A stretch of DNA of 21,148 bases from T3SED10-260 sp035363255. GTDB lineage: Bacteria > Caldisericota > Caldisericia > UBA6126. The notes beneath the pieces were generated by a model. That model had not been told where the DNA came from. It did not search any database and was given only the letters and a program-made list of their open reading frames with translations. Positions within the stretch are counted from its first letter, which is position 1; every line of letters starts with the position of its first letter. The position numbers and the translations under genes were made by a program. The stretch covers positions 1-21,148 of the forward strand of contig DAOSES010000029.1 of assembly GCA_035363255.1 (NCBI GenBank), given 5' to 3'. Shown piece by piece: positions 14,601-21,148 of the stretch.

Positions 14601-14685
14601 TGCCAAGGGGACGTACCTCATTTGCGACAACGCAAAATGTTGCAAGTGCTACGTCCCTCTGAGTGTTTTATACGTTTGTATATAT
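14601..14685. repeat. REP-like repeat copy 9, between convergent genes
   Basis: GGGACGTA (14609-14616) and TACGTCCC (14650-14657) form the outer stem, and TTGCG/CGCAA form an inner one, so the copy folds into a compact long hairpin. The tail TATACGTTTGTATATA ends about 5 nt from the stop of the nucleotidyltransferase gene (14690). It fills the gap between two convergent genes. Confidence 0.85.
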
Positions 14686-14689
14686 CATT

Positions 14690-15442
14690 TCAATGAGTTA
14701 TCTTCCATAAAAGATCGGTCAATTCAATGAGGCTAACATTCTTAAAACCCATATTATTCAAATCTGGTGGATCGAGTTTGACTTGATCTATAAAAGCATT
14801 CACATCTAAAAGGGTTTTCTCATTTAACTTCAGCCTTTTCGAAGGATCTGCACCCATTAGAAGCCTGAAAACATCATTTTTGTGTTTTTTGATATCCTTT
14901 GAGTCAATGTCTCCATCAACCTTACTTCTCAAAGTGAGATCCAGCCAAGCTTTTGCTTTAAACAATATTAAAGTTTCAATATCAACAACAGAGAAGCCAT
15001 CGACTATCCGTTTTCCTTTTAACAACTCTTCATAATAATTGCTGTCAAGCAATATAGCTGATAGACTGGAAATACTATCATCAATATGTATTGGAGTTAA
15101 CCTGGACTCAACCTTGATTTCAAAAACTTCAGATTTTCTGCAAAACAACTCAATCATAGAAGGATATGCGGGGTCTTTGGGTTTTTGAAAACGATAAAAG
15201 TTAGCCCTATCATTACTTTTCGATCGATAATCGTATCCACCGTCTTCAATGAAATCCCAGAATCTTCTACCAAAAGAAACATCCAGGTCATCTATCATTA
15301 AAACTATATCCAAGTCCTTAGTGGCCCTGAAAGGAAGACCTAAATCATTCATCAAGAGATCACAAGCAGTTCCACCAATGAAAACATACTTCTCAGTCAA
15401 CTCGTTAAAATACTCCTTAAACTTCCCTAGCCCGTGTACCAT
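14690..15442 (-). CDS. AbiEii-like nucleotidyltransferase, putative toxin of a two-gene module
   Basis: The 250-residue protein has the nucleotidyltransferase fold signature: FIGGTACDLL (21-30) followed by KDLDIVL (42-48), with Asp43 and Asp45 as likely metal ligands and Glu98 (MIELF) as a possible third. A later KAKAWLDL and SKDIKKHKNDVFRLL region matches the helical C-terminal half of AbiEii-type proteins. AbiEii and MenT-type toxins transfer nucleotides to RNA such as tRNA; the substrate here is unknown. The ATG follows AAGGGGTGAATC, and the gene overlaps the winged-helix gene by 16 nt, so the two are translationally coupled. Unlike the abiEii fragment at 10251, all visible catalytic residues are kept. 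It could instead be a housekeeping-type minor nucleotidyltransferase. Confidence 0.85.
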   Translation of the reverse strand: MVHGLGKFKEYFNELTEKYVFIGGTACDLLMNDLGLPFRATKDLDIVLMIDDLDVSFGRRFWDFIEDGGYDYRSKSNDRANFYRFQKPKDPAYPSMIELFCRKSEVFEIKVESRLTPIHIDDSISSLSAILLDSNYYEELLKGKRIVDGFSVVDIETLILFKAKAWLDLTLRSKVDGDIDSKDIKKHKNDVFRLLMGADPSKRLKLNEKTLLDVNAFIDQVKLDPPDLNNMGFKNVSLIELTDLLWKITH

Positions 15443-16404
15443 GATTCACCCCTTAGAGCTTCCTCGAGAGCCTGCTCGATCCGCTCATCCTTCTGGTCCT
15501 TCAAACAAGCATACAACGATGCCAAATCTACCTGTTCCCTGCAAGAAAACAACTCGGGGGGATATTTCCATATCTCCAGCATAATACCCATTTCATCAAA
15601 AACATTCTCTGCAAAATAGTGGACATTTTTAAGTAATGGACTCAAATAATTATTACCCACAGCCAACACCCTCTGCCTTGGGGGATTCAGCCTGCTCAAC
15701 TGAGCCAAAGCTTCCAAACCAGATCCCAGAGCATTCGGTGGAACCTTTCTCACAAAAACTACTTTTTGCACTGGAGTTTGTAAAAATTCCTTTCCTCTTT
15801 CAAAAAACAAGGGGTCTTGAATTTTACGGTACACCTTGCTTTTCCCGGTTTTTCCCCCTACCTCATAGCTCAACAAATCAGCATCATATAGCTCATTTAA
15901 AGCTCTTGAGGACGACATAAGCGTCATTTTCAGCAAAAGTGCCAATTGAGTAGCGTTGGTTTCCTCAATTTTGCCATACAAAAAATAAAGAAATGTGAGT
16001 TGAGCGCTTAGAGTAAAGCTCTTTGGTTTAGCTTTGTTTTCAATGTAAGCTTTCGACAAATGCATCCCCAAAAAAGGAAGGAAAATCTGGTTTCCCTCAA
16101 CAATAAAAGGTATTCGCTTGCCAATCAGGCTTCTTCTCTTGTAAGGCGTAATGCCTTTTAAAAGAACTACTACCTCTCTTCCCACGACAGTTTTAACCAT
16201 ACTTACCTGTTTTTGGAGCTCAGAAACAGGAGGTAGCTCCTGAATAGGATCAAGCAAGATACAGGAAACATCCAGCAAAGTCATTGTATAAAATCGGAAG
16301 GAATTTCTTAAAAACAAGGGGAAAATCGAGATATCAGGACAAGGTTCCACCTTAGCGTCCACATCCAGATTATCCTTAATATATCGCTCAATTGCAGTAA
16401 TCAC
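15427..16404 (-). CDS. Winged-helix DNA-binding protein, putative antitoxin/autorepressor partner of the nucleotidyltransferase
   Basis: The 325-residue protein has a MarR-like winged helix in the middle (about 148-195; TNATQLALLLKMTLMSSSRA and a wing ending GKTGKSKVYR), between an N-terminal alpha/beta part (1-125, with a VVVLLKG strand) and a C-terminal part with an AbiEi-like look. It starts with GTG, 10 nt after AGGAG. The next gene begins inside its 3' end. Its promoter is filled with GTTATATTA half-sites, which fits an autorepressor. The order of antitoxin-like regulator first and nucleotidyltransferase second is that of type IV systems, but the winged helix is central rather than N-terminal as in AbiEi. 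The antitoxin role is inferred from context. Confidence 0.8.
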   Translation of the reverse strand: MITAIERYIKDNLDVDAKVEPCPDISIFPLFLRNSFRFYTMTLLDVSCILLDPIQELPPVSELQKQVSMVKTVVGREVVVLLKGITPYKRRSLIGKRIPFIVEGNQIFLPFLGMHLSKAYIENKAKPKSFTLSAQLTFLYFLYGKIEETNATQLALLLKMTLMSSSRALNELYDADLLSYEVGGKTGKSKVYRKIQDPLFFERGKEFLQTPVQKVVFVRKVPPNALGSGLEALAQLSRLNPPRQRVLAVGNNYLSPLLKNVHYFAENVFDEMGIMLEIWKYPPELFSCREQVDLASLYACLKDQKDERIEQALEEALRGESWYTG

Positions 16405-16418
16405 AAAACAAGTTCTCC

Positions 16419-16478
16419 TAATATAACTTTATTTTTTGATAATATAACATCCTTCACGTTACATTGCAAGTTATATTA
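16419..16478 (-). promoter_or_regulatory. Promoter with repeated GTTATATTA operators
   Basis: On the minus strand TTGCAA (16469-16464), a 17-nt spacer and an extended -10 TGTTATATT (TATATT at 16446-16441) form a good promoter; the start site is near 16434. Plus-strand TAATATAAC occurs at 16419-16427 and 16440-16448, exactly 21 bp apart, and its inverse GTTATATTA at 16470-16478. A related GTTACATT is at 16459-16466. The half-sites cover the -35, the -10 and the ribosome-binding site. Confidence 0.75.
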
Positions 16479-16490
16479 CGTTGATCATCA

Positions 16491-16562
16491 TGGGACGTAG
16501 CATTTGCGACAACGCAAAATATCGTAAGTGCAAGGTCCCTATGGGTGATTTAAACGGATACT
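16491..16562. repeat. REP-like repeat copy 10, after the lipase gene
   Basis: It has TGGGACGTAGCATTTGCGAC, AACGCAAAAT, AAGGTCCC and the tail GTGATTTAAACGGATAC, shared with copy 1. The tail ends about 10 nt from the stop of the large minus-strand gene ending at 16572, in the same orientation as the copies behind rsgA and the genes ending at 8133, 11927 and 14690. Confidence 0.8.
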
Positions 16563-16571
16563 ACAACTTAG

Positions 16572-19500
16572 CTACCTTACTTCCATGTGCAAGGTGGCGG
16601 TTTTGCTTCGCTGAAGTTGGTCGGTCACTTTGACCGTGATAGTCTTCTTGCCTTTGCTTTTGAATTGATGTCGCAGGGTTTGACGCAAATCTGTTTGCTG
16701 AGTCAACAACACCACCTCACCATCACCCCAATCAATACTCAATTCATAAGGAGCTTGAGCCCCAGTCAAGATAAGGTCTATTTCTAAAGGAGTATCCTGC
16801 GGGATAAATACGGATGAAGTCTGCGGATCCCAATGGGCGTTACGATAATACAGCCCCAGATAAATATCAGGTCTGCCTGAGCGTTGAGGAACAAGCTGAA
16901 GCAGAACATGGGCAAAATCAAAAGATTTTTCGGTGCAATTCACATCAAAATGAATAGGAATGGATCGAAGCTGGGAAACAGCTACCAGCACCTTAACATC
17001 CACCTGGAAGGTCTGAACGCTGTTGGGAGCAATAGCCCCCAATTCAAATTCAATAAGAGCAGGAGTTTGCACCACCGAGCGATAACGGGTAGACCGTAAA
17101 AAGCTAAGCTCCTGCGGAAGAGTCATTTTCACGTGAGTATTAGTAGCTACCGATTCGCCCTGGTTCACCACCGTCACCATCACCATCGCTGTTTCATCTT
17201 TGCTGAAGGTAGGTTTGTTGAGTTCTGCAGAGATGCGAAGATGAGGAGCTGGGGGCAGGGTTAGGGGACCTGCTTGGTAAATATTGGAAGAAACTGAGTT
17301 TAATCCCCCTTCAGCTTCTGCATTAATAAAATAAAGATAACTTTCTCCAATTGTTCCGGTACCATCTGTGAATTGGTATGAACTATTGTTGTTCGAATAG
17401 GAAGTAATTTCATCATTCTTGGAAGCATTAACGAAGCCTATAGCTTTAAACTGCTCGTTCTTAACAGATGCTCGGTAAATCCTGTAGCCCTTGATTTTGC
17501 GTGTTCCAGGCTCCGATCCAGACCATTGAAGATTTACCCTATTGTGATTTAAGGTGCCTATCAAAGGTTTCGGAGCACTTGGAGCAGTCACATAATCATC
17601 AAATTCTCCATCTCCATCATAGTCTATGGACATTTTAGCCTCATGTGTTTCCCAATCGATTTCTATCTGATCAACTTGACCGATATTGGTAGGGAGTCCA
17701 TGGTTTTCAAATACAAAGGCTTCATTCTTATCATCATTAAAATCAAGGGAAGTGAATCGCACTCCGTAGGTTCCCTCTTCATATCCTTCAACTCGATAAG
17801 AAACGATATTACTCGGTGGGTCGAACCATTGAATCGAACCATCAAGATGATTAACGAACGCACTTTCAGTAGTATTGTTAAAATCAAACCCAACAATTTG
17901 ATTATTAGCCTTAATCGATAACACTGCTGGACTAAACATCGTAGCTCCTAGTATTCGATAAAAAAGACCTGCTGAATATCCTTTTCCATAAGATTTCCAG
18001 TATTCTTTGCTTTGTATTTTTTCTTCTGGCGATTCAAGCAATTTTTGTAGCATTTCAAATGATTGTGGATTCCTCAGTATTTGAGAATGATCAGCATGAA
18101 TATACATATGGTTAAGATTTCCATATTGCCAGCTTACTCGTTGTTCATCATAAACTCGAACACTATTGACTGGCACCAAACCATCACTCTCTCCAAAAAG
18201 GTATGCTCTATTTTCATCAGATATTAGCTTTTCAGATAAATCAATATAGTGCCGATCGATAGATGCCTGGGTTGCGAAGGTAAGAAGATAATGAGGAATA
18301 ACTCCTCCGATTAAATGATAATACACTCCATTATTGAGTATATCATCGCGGTTTACATCCCAACTTATATCCCTTTCATAATTCAGTATTTTTATAAAAC
18401 TGGAAGCAGTATCCATCTGGCCAATGCAGGTTAAGTTTTGGAGGATGTGATCCAAAGGGTTAAAGCCAAAAATATTAAATGGTAGATGACTATTAAGTAG
18501 CTCAAATAGCTTACTCTTCACTTTTTCCGATGCCATTTGTTCAACTAAAGTAACGATAGCAGTACCCGAATAGGCTGATAATGCAATTTGGGCTACTTTT
18601 GCTCCGTTTGTCCAGACTTTTGCGGCTTGAGTGCCATGGTTGGGAGTTCCTATCATGATGAGACGGTGAATATCGTTTTCAAACCTGGGAAGAAATGATC
18701 GATGTGATCCTAAAGGATATGTTCTTTTTGCATACTCCGAATCAAAAGCTCGTTCTTCAATATATGTACGAGCTATTAACCCTCCCATACTATGAGCAAC
18801 AATGTTCAATTTGTCTTGATTTTCAGATTGCTTTATAACGTCAATTTCTTGCTTAAGCTTGCCAGCATAGAATCGTATATCATCAAACGTTGGTAAACGC
18901 AGACTTTGTATTGGATTGTAAGGATCAAACAAAATACTTCCAAAGTCACTAACATAAACAGATCGATAATTTTCGCTTAAAGCAAAAACATGATAAACAT
19001 AATGATTGCTGTCAATATTTACTGGAATAGCTTCGGTATTAAAAACATTAATTGAAGGTTGCCCAGTAAACTGTTTTACTAAAGATTCCATTTTATCGAG
19101 AGGATTATACGGAGCAAATTGAAACCCATGCACCAAAAGTATAGGATATTCCTCTGGATCATCATCGTCATCATCATCCACGGGTATATCAGGGTTTTGA
19201 GTTATGATGCTAGTACTAATCAAGCTAGTATCAAGCTGGGAGTAACCCATACATTCAGGTTGAAAAATCGCTTCATTGAGAACTGGATTATAGTTTTGGT
19301 GTAAAACATTGCCAATTTGGTCTATGACTTGAATCGGAAAATTGCTCGAAAAATGGACAGATAAAGAGTTAGCATCCTCATCAGAATAAATTCGACCATT
19401 CTTGTCAAAACACATAAGCAAAAAATCTTCTTGATTACCATTATTGAGATTTATGTGACCACTGACAACTAAATCTTCAGAATCGCCCTGACTCAGGCAA

Positions 19501-20624
19501 ACCATCTTTTTCGAAAAGGTATTACCCAGGCGGTTAATCCACTCAATTTGGCCATTTTGATCCATTTTTGTTAGATAGGCAGGATTAACATACCCAAAAT
19601 CATTCCATAAGGTGGCTATACCACCATCTGCTGTTGAAATAGTTCTGACGCTCCAGTCAACAACAGATGCCGATCCATAGGTATTTGCCCATGATATGTT
19701 TCCTGTTGAATCTGTTTTTAAAGTTAAAACATCCCAACTGCCAGAACCTAGATTCGTACTGGTACCAGATATGATATAGCCACCATCTTGAGCTTGAGCA
19801 ACCGAAGAAGTCCAATCAGCACCATTATAACCATACATCTTGCCCCATTGCTTGTTTCCTAAATTGTCCAACTTAAGCAAATAATAATCATCAGAATTCA
19901 TACCTGGGTAAACATGAGCGCCGACTAAAAAGCCCCCATCGGAAGTTTCAATGATTGAATGGTAAGGGTGACCAGAAACCCAAGAGTTATAAAATCCAGC
20001 ATGGTTAAAGTAGTATTTACTCCATTCTAGCTTATTGTTTTGATCAAGCTTAACCAGATAATATTCCCCCATGCTTGTAAAAGTATAGGAAAAACCACCA
20101 AGTAGCATGCCATTATCTGAAGTCCCAATGGCTGTATAAAGATGTTCTGCATTTGATCCCCCGATGGAGAAAGGATTTATGCAATTACCCAAAGCGTCAA
20201 CTTTGGATACTACATTGCCAGAAGAATTCAATTCAACCACAAAATAGTCGCTGATTGTTTTTTCGACATCCCCAGCAACGATGATATTCCCATTTGGTTT
20301 TTTGCTAACACTTCTAACCACAGCTGAATTCGAAAAAGAAACAACTTTTTTTGAATTAGGTTTTTCGATTCCATTTTTATCAATGATCATAAAGATAATA
20401 CTGTTTTTTGTGCCATCATTGTGTGTTCCTGCTAAAGCAATATCCCCGTTGTTTAACACAACATGATACGGCATAGTTTCAGAATATGAAGAACCTACAG
20501 ATAGAGCCCAACCGTGATTCTCAATAGCAATTGAAACAGGCATCACTTCGTATGATATAAATACTCTAAATGTTAGTATAACTATCAGAAGTACATGAAT
20601 AAATCTTTTTAAACTTTTTCCCAT
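16572..20624 (-). CDS. Secreted seven-repeat propeller, lipase-like hydrolase and Ig/PKD fusion protein
   Basis: I choose the ATG at 20624 (MGKSLKRFIHVLLIVILTF), which begins a signal peptide and has GGAG 11 nt upstream; an ATG at 20684 lacks a site. The product has 1350 residues. Residues 50-430 hold seven propeller-type repeats (for example DGGYIISGT, DGGFLVGA), each ending with a 'Y-x-x-K-x-D-x-x-G' strand. An Asp run (483-489) leads to an alpha/beta hydrolase: LLVHGF (496-501), AHSMGG with nucleophile Ser612, GTPNHG (659-664), likely acid Asp814 (GESDGLVP) and His843 or His846 (HADHS). A fibronectin type III-like domain follows (about 1015-1120), then a CARDB/DUF11-like domain (1127-1240) and a PKD-like domain (1285-1348). 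An extracellular lipase or esterase is likely; there is no cell-wall anchor. Several Asp-rich turns (DYDGDGEFDD) suggest calcium binding. Confidence 0.85.
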   Translation of the reverse strand: MGKSLKRFIHVLLIVILTFRVFISYEVMPVSIAIENHGWALSVGSSYSETMPYHVVLNNGDIALAGTHNDGTKNSIIFMIIDKNGIEKPNSKKVVSFSNSAVVRSVSKKPNGNIIVAGDVEKTISDYFVVELNSSGNVVSKVDALGNCINPFSIGGSNAEHLYTAIGTSDNGMLLGGFSYTFTSMGEYYLVKLDQNNKLEWSKYYFNHAGFYNSWVSGHPYHSIIETSDGGFLVGAHVYPGMNSDDYYLLKLDNLGNKQWGKMYGYNGADWTSSVAQAQDGGYIISGTSTNLGSGSWDVLTLKTDSTGNISWANTYGSASVVDWSVRTISTADGGIATLWNDFGYVNPAYLTKMDQNGQIEWINRLGNTFSKKMVCLSQGDSEDLVVSGHINLNNGNQEDFLLMCFDKNGRIYSDEDANSLSVHFSSNFPIQVIDQIGNVLHQNYNPVLNEAIFQPECMGYSQLDTSLISTSIITQNPDIPVDDDDDDDPEEYPILLVHGFQFAPYNPLDKMESLVKQFTGQPSINVFNTEAIPVNIDSNHYVYHVFALSENYRSVYVSDFGSILFDPYNPIQSLRLPTFDDIRFYAGKLKQEIDVIKQSENQDKLNIVAHSMGGLIARTYIEERAFDSEYAKRTYPLGSHRSFLPRFENDIHRLIMIGTPNHGTQAAKVWTNGAKVAQIALSAYSGTAIVTLVEQMASEKVKSKLFELLNSHLPFNIFGFNPLDHILQNLTCIGQMDTASSFIKILNYERDISWDVNRDDILNNGVYYHLIGGVIPHYLLTFATQASIDRHYIDLSEKLISDENRAYLFGESDGLVPVNSVRVYDEQRVSWQYGNLNHMYIHADHSQILRNPQSFEMLQKLLESPEEKIQSKEYWKSYGKGYSAGLFYRILGATMFSPAVLSIKANNQIVGFDFNNTTESAFVNHLDGSIQWFDPPSNIVSYRVEGYEEGTYGVRFTSLDFNDDKNEAFVFENHGLPTNIGQVDQIEIDWETHEAKMSIDYDGDGEFDDYVTAPSAPKPLIGTLNHNRVNLQWSGSEPGTRKIKGYRIYRASVKNEQFKAIGFVNASKNDEITSYSNNNSSYQFTDGTGTIGESYLYFINAEAEGGLNSVSSNIYQAGPLTLPPAPHLRISAELNKPTFSKDETAMVMVTVVNQGESVATNTHVKMTLPQELSFLRSTRYRSVVQTPALIEFELGAIAPNSVQTFQVDVKVLVAVSQLRSIPIHFDVNCTEKSFDFAHVLLQLVPQRSGRPDIYLGLYYRNAHWDPQTSSVFIPQDTPLEIDLILTGAQAPYELSIDWGDGEVVLLTQQTDLRQTLRHQFKSKGKKTITVKVTDQLQRSKTATLHMEVR

Positions 20625-20781
20625 TTTGGACACATCTCCATCTCTTGATTTTGATTGTAACCATGAATCAGATAGAACATACATTGAAAAAACAACGAAA
20701 TAGATAGAGCAACTAAGCTCATAATATAGGCAAAATCAATGCTTTATATCTATATTTCATTTTTCATTATTCCTTAAACTG

Positions 20782-20809
20782 ATAATACATATATTAAAAC
20801 TAAAGTCAA
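20782..20809 (-). promoter_or_regulatory. Promoter of the propeller-lipase gene
   Basis: On the minus strand TTGACT (20809-20804) is followed after 16 nt by TATTAT (20787-20782), giving a start near 20775 and a leader of about 150 nt. A 14-bp palindrome ATTTGTAAACAAAT (20861-20874) lies about 50 bp upstream and could bind a regulator. The remaining AT-rich DNA between 20625 and 20950 shows no gene. Confidence 0.55.
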
Positions 20810-20950
20810 GAATACTGTATGTTATGGTTATGCAAACAACAACTGAGCTAATTGAATTAGATTTGTAAACAAATACAAAAACTTTTCTCTCCGCCCGGTG
20901 GGCAACCATCATTTTGCCCTCATCCCAGCAAGATGTGTAATTCTCGAATC

Positions 20951-21055
20951 TCGCACAGGGATGTCCACATGCAACACATTACAACAAATGGGGTACGTCC
21001 CTGATTGTTCCTTATCAAACGTAGCATTTACGACAACGCAAAATGTCGCAAATGC
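20951..21055. repeat. REP-like repeat copy 11, joined to a group II intron
   Basis: It holds TCGCACAGGGATGTCC, ACAACAAATGGGGTACGTCC and a hairpin with arms GCATTTACGACA and TGTCGCAAATGC around ACGCAAAA. The last arm runs directly into the 3' end of the group II intron. Two REP-like units appear to be fused here. Confidence 0.7.
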
Positions 21056-21148
21056 GTCGAGTAGCCCGAGGGAATTTCACCCTCAGGCTCTCACGGAACT
21101 GGACGTGAGCCTCTCAACTCATCCAGCTCTTATGGAAAACATCAATTA
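21056..21148 (-). mobile_element. 3' end of a group II intron (domains V and VI), running off the right edge
   Basis: On the minus strand positions 21129-21096 form a complete 34-nt domain V: an 8-bp lower stem starting GAGCTGGA with the AGC triad at positions 2-4, a 6-bp upper stem, a GAGA tetraloop and the 2-nt CG bulge. It is followed by a domain VI hairpin (GAGCCTGAGGG ... CCCTCGGGCT) and an end of the form CTACTCGAC near 21056. The 5' domains and any reverse-transcriptase gene would lie to the right of this window. The exact 3' boundary is uncertain by a few bases. Confidence 0.9.

Noticed and set aside
20625..20684. Upstream ATG at 20684 as the start of the propeller-lipase gene
   Set aside because: The extra 20 residues are polar, precede a normal signal peptide and have no ribosome-binding site.
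38..21055. The repeated GTCGCA/GGGGACGTA units as a CRISPR array
   Set aside because: Copies are hundreds to thousands of bases apart, vary in length and orientation, and have no regular spacers or cas genes.

Overview
This window reads as chromosomal DNA from an anaerobic, low-to-mid GC Gram-positive bacterium, most likely of the Clostridia. That placement is inferred from the gene families: a secreted SBBP propeller ending in a copper-amine-oxidase-N-like domain, a membrane-anchored clostripain-family (C11) protease, an RsgA GTPase of about 350 residues, strong Shine-Dalgarno sites, and REP-like repeats built on GGGGACGT and TTGCGAC. No rRNA, tRNA, CRISPR array or complete transposase is visible.

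Layout. (1) 1-6600 holds ordinary or cell-surface genes: rsgA (minus strand), a secreted seven-bladed SBBP protein (plus strand) preceded by a promoter-terminator unit that may encode a small RNA or attenuator, and a C11 protease (minus strand) with a near-consensus promoter. (2) 6600-16480 is an accessory island. It carries three full-length AAA+ ATPases fused to PD-(D/E)XK-type domains (6721-8013, 8133-9542, 11927-13237), a fourth that lost its Walker A region by an apparently in-frame deletion (13491-14591), and a fifth surviving only as a multiply deleted copy of the first (about 11468-11926). Between them lie an AbiE type IV toxin-antitoxin locus whose toxin is cut off just before its catalytic motif (10251-11293), gene scraps near 10000, and an intact operon of a winged-helix protein and a nucleotidyltransferase (14690-16404), the best candidate for a poorly described toxin-antitoxin-like system. 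(3) 16572-20624 is one large secreted protein combining a propeller, a lipase-like alpha/beta hydrolase and C-terminal Ig-like and PKD-like domains. (4) The right edge carries domain V and VI of a group II intron whose body lies beyond the window.

Two patterns tie the window together. Eleven copies of a REP-like palindromic repeat occupy most gene borders. In five minus-strand genes (rsgA and the genes ending at 8133, 11927, 14690 and 16572) the repeat lies at or within about 25 nt of the stop codon, always in the same orientation, and in at least one case supplies the stop. Second, the ATPase and toxin-antitoxin genes each have their own palindrome in the promoter, and two of the ATPase promoters sit so close to the start codon that leaderless mRNAs are predicted.

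The genes of the island do not form a single pathway. It looks like a turnover zone where ATPase and toxin-antitoxin modules arrive, duplicate and decay, mainly by deletion. The secreted proteins at both ends suggest a host that works on extracellular protein and ester substrates. All functions are inferred from motifs read by eye; no database search was possible.
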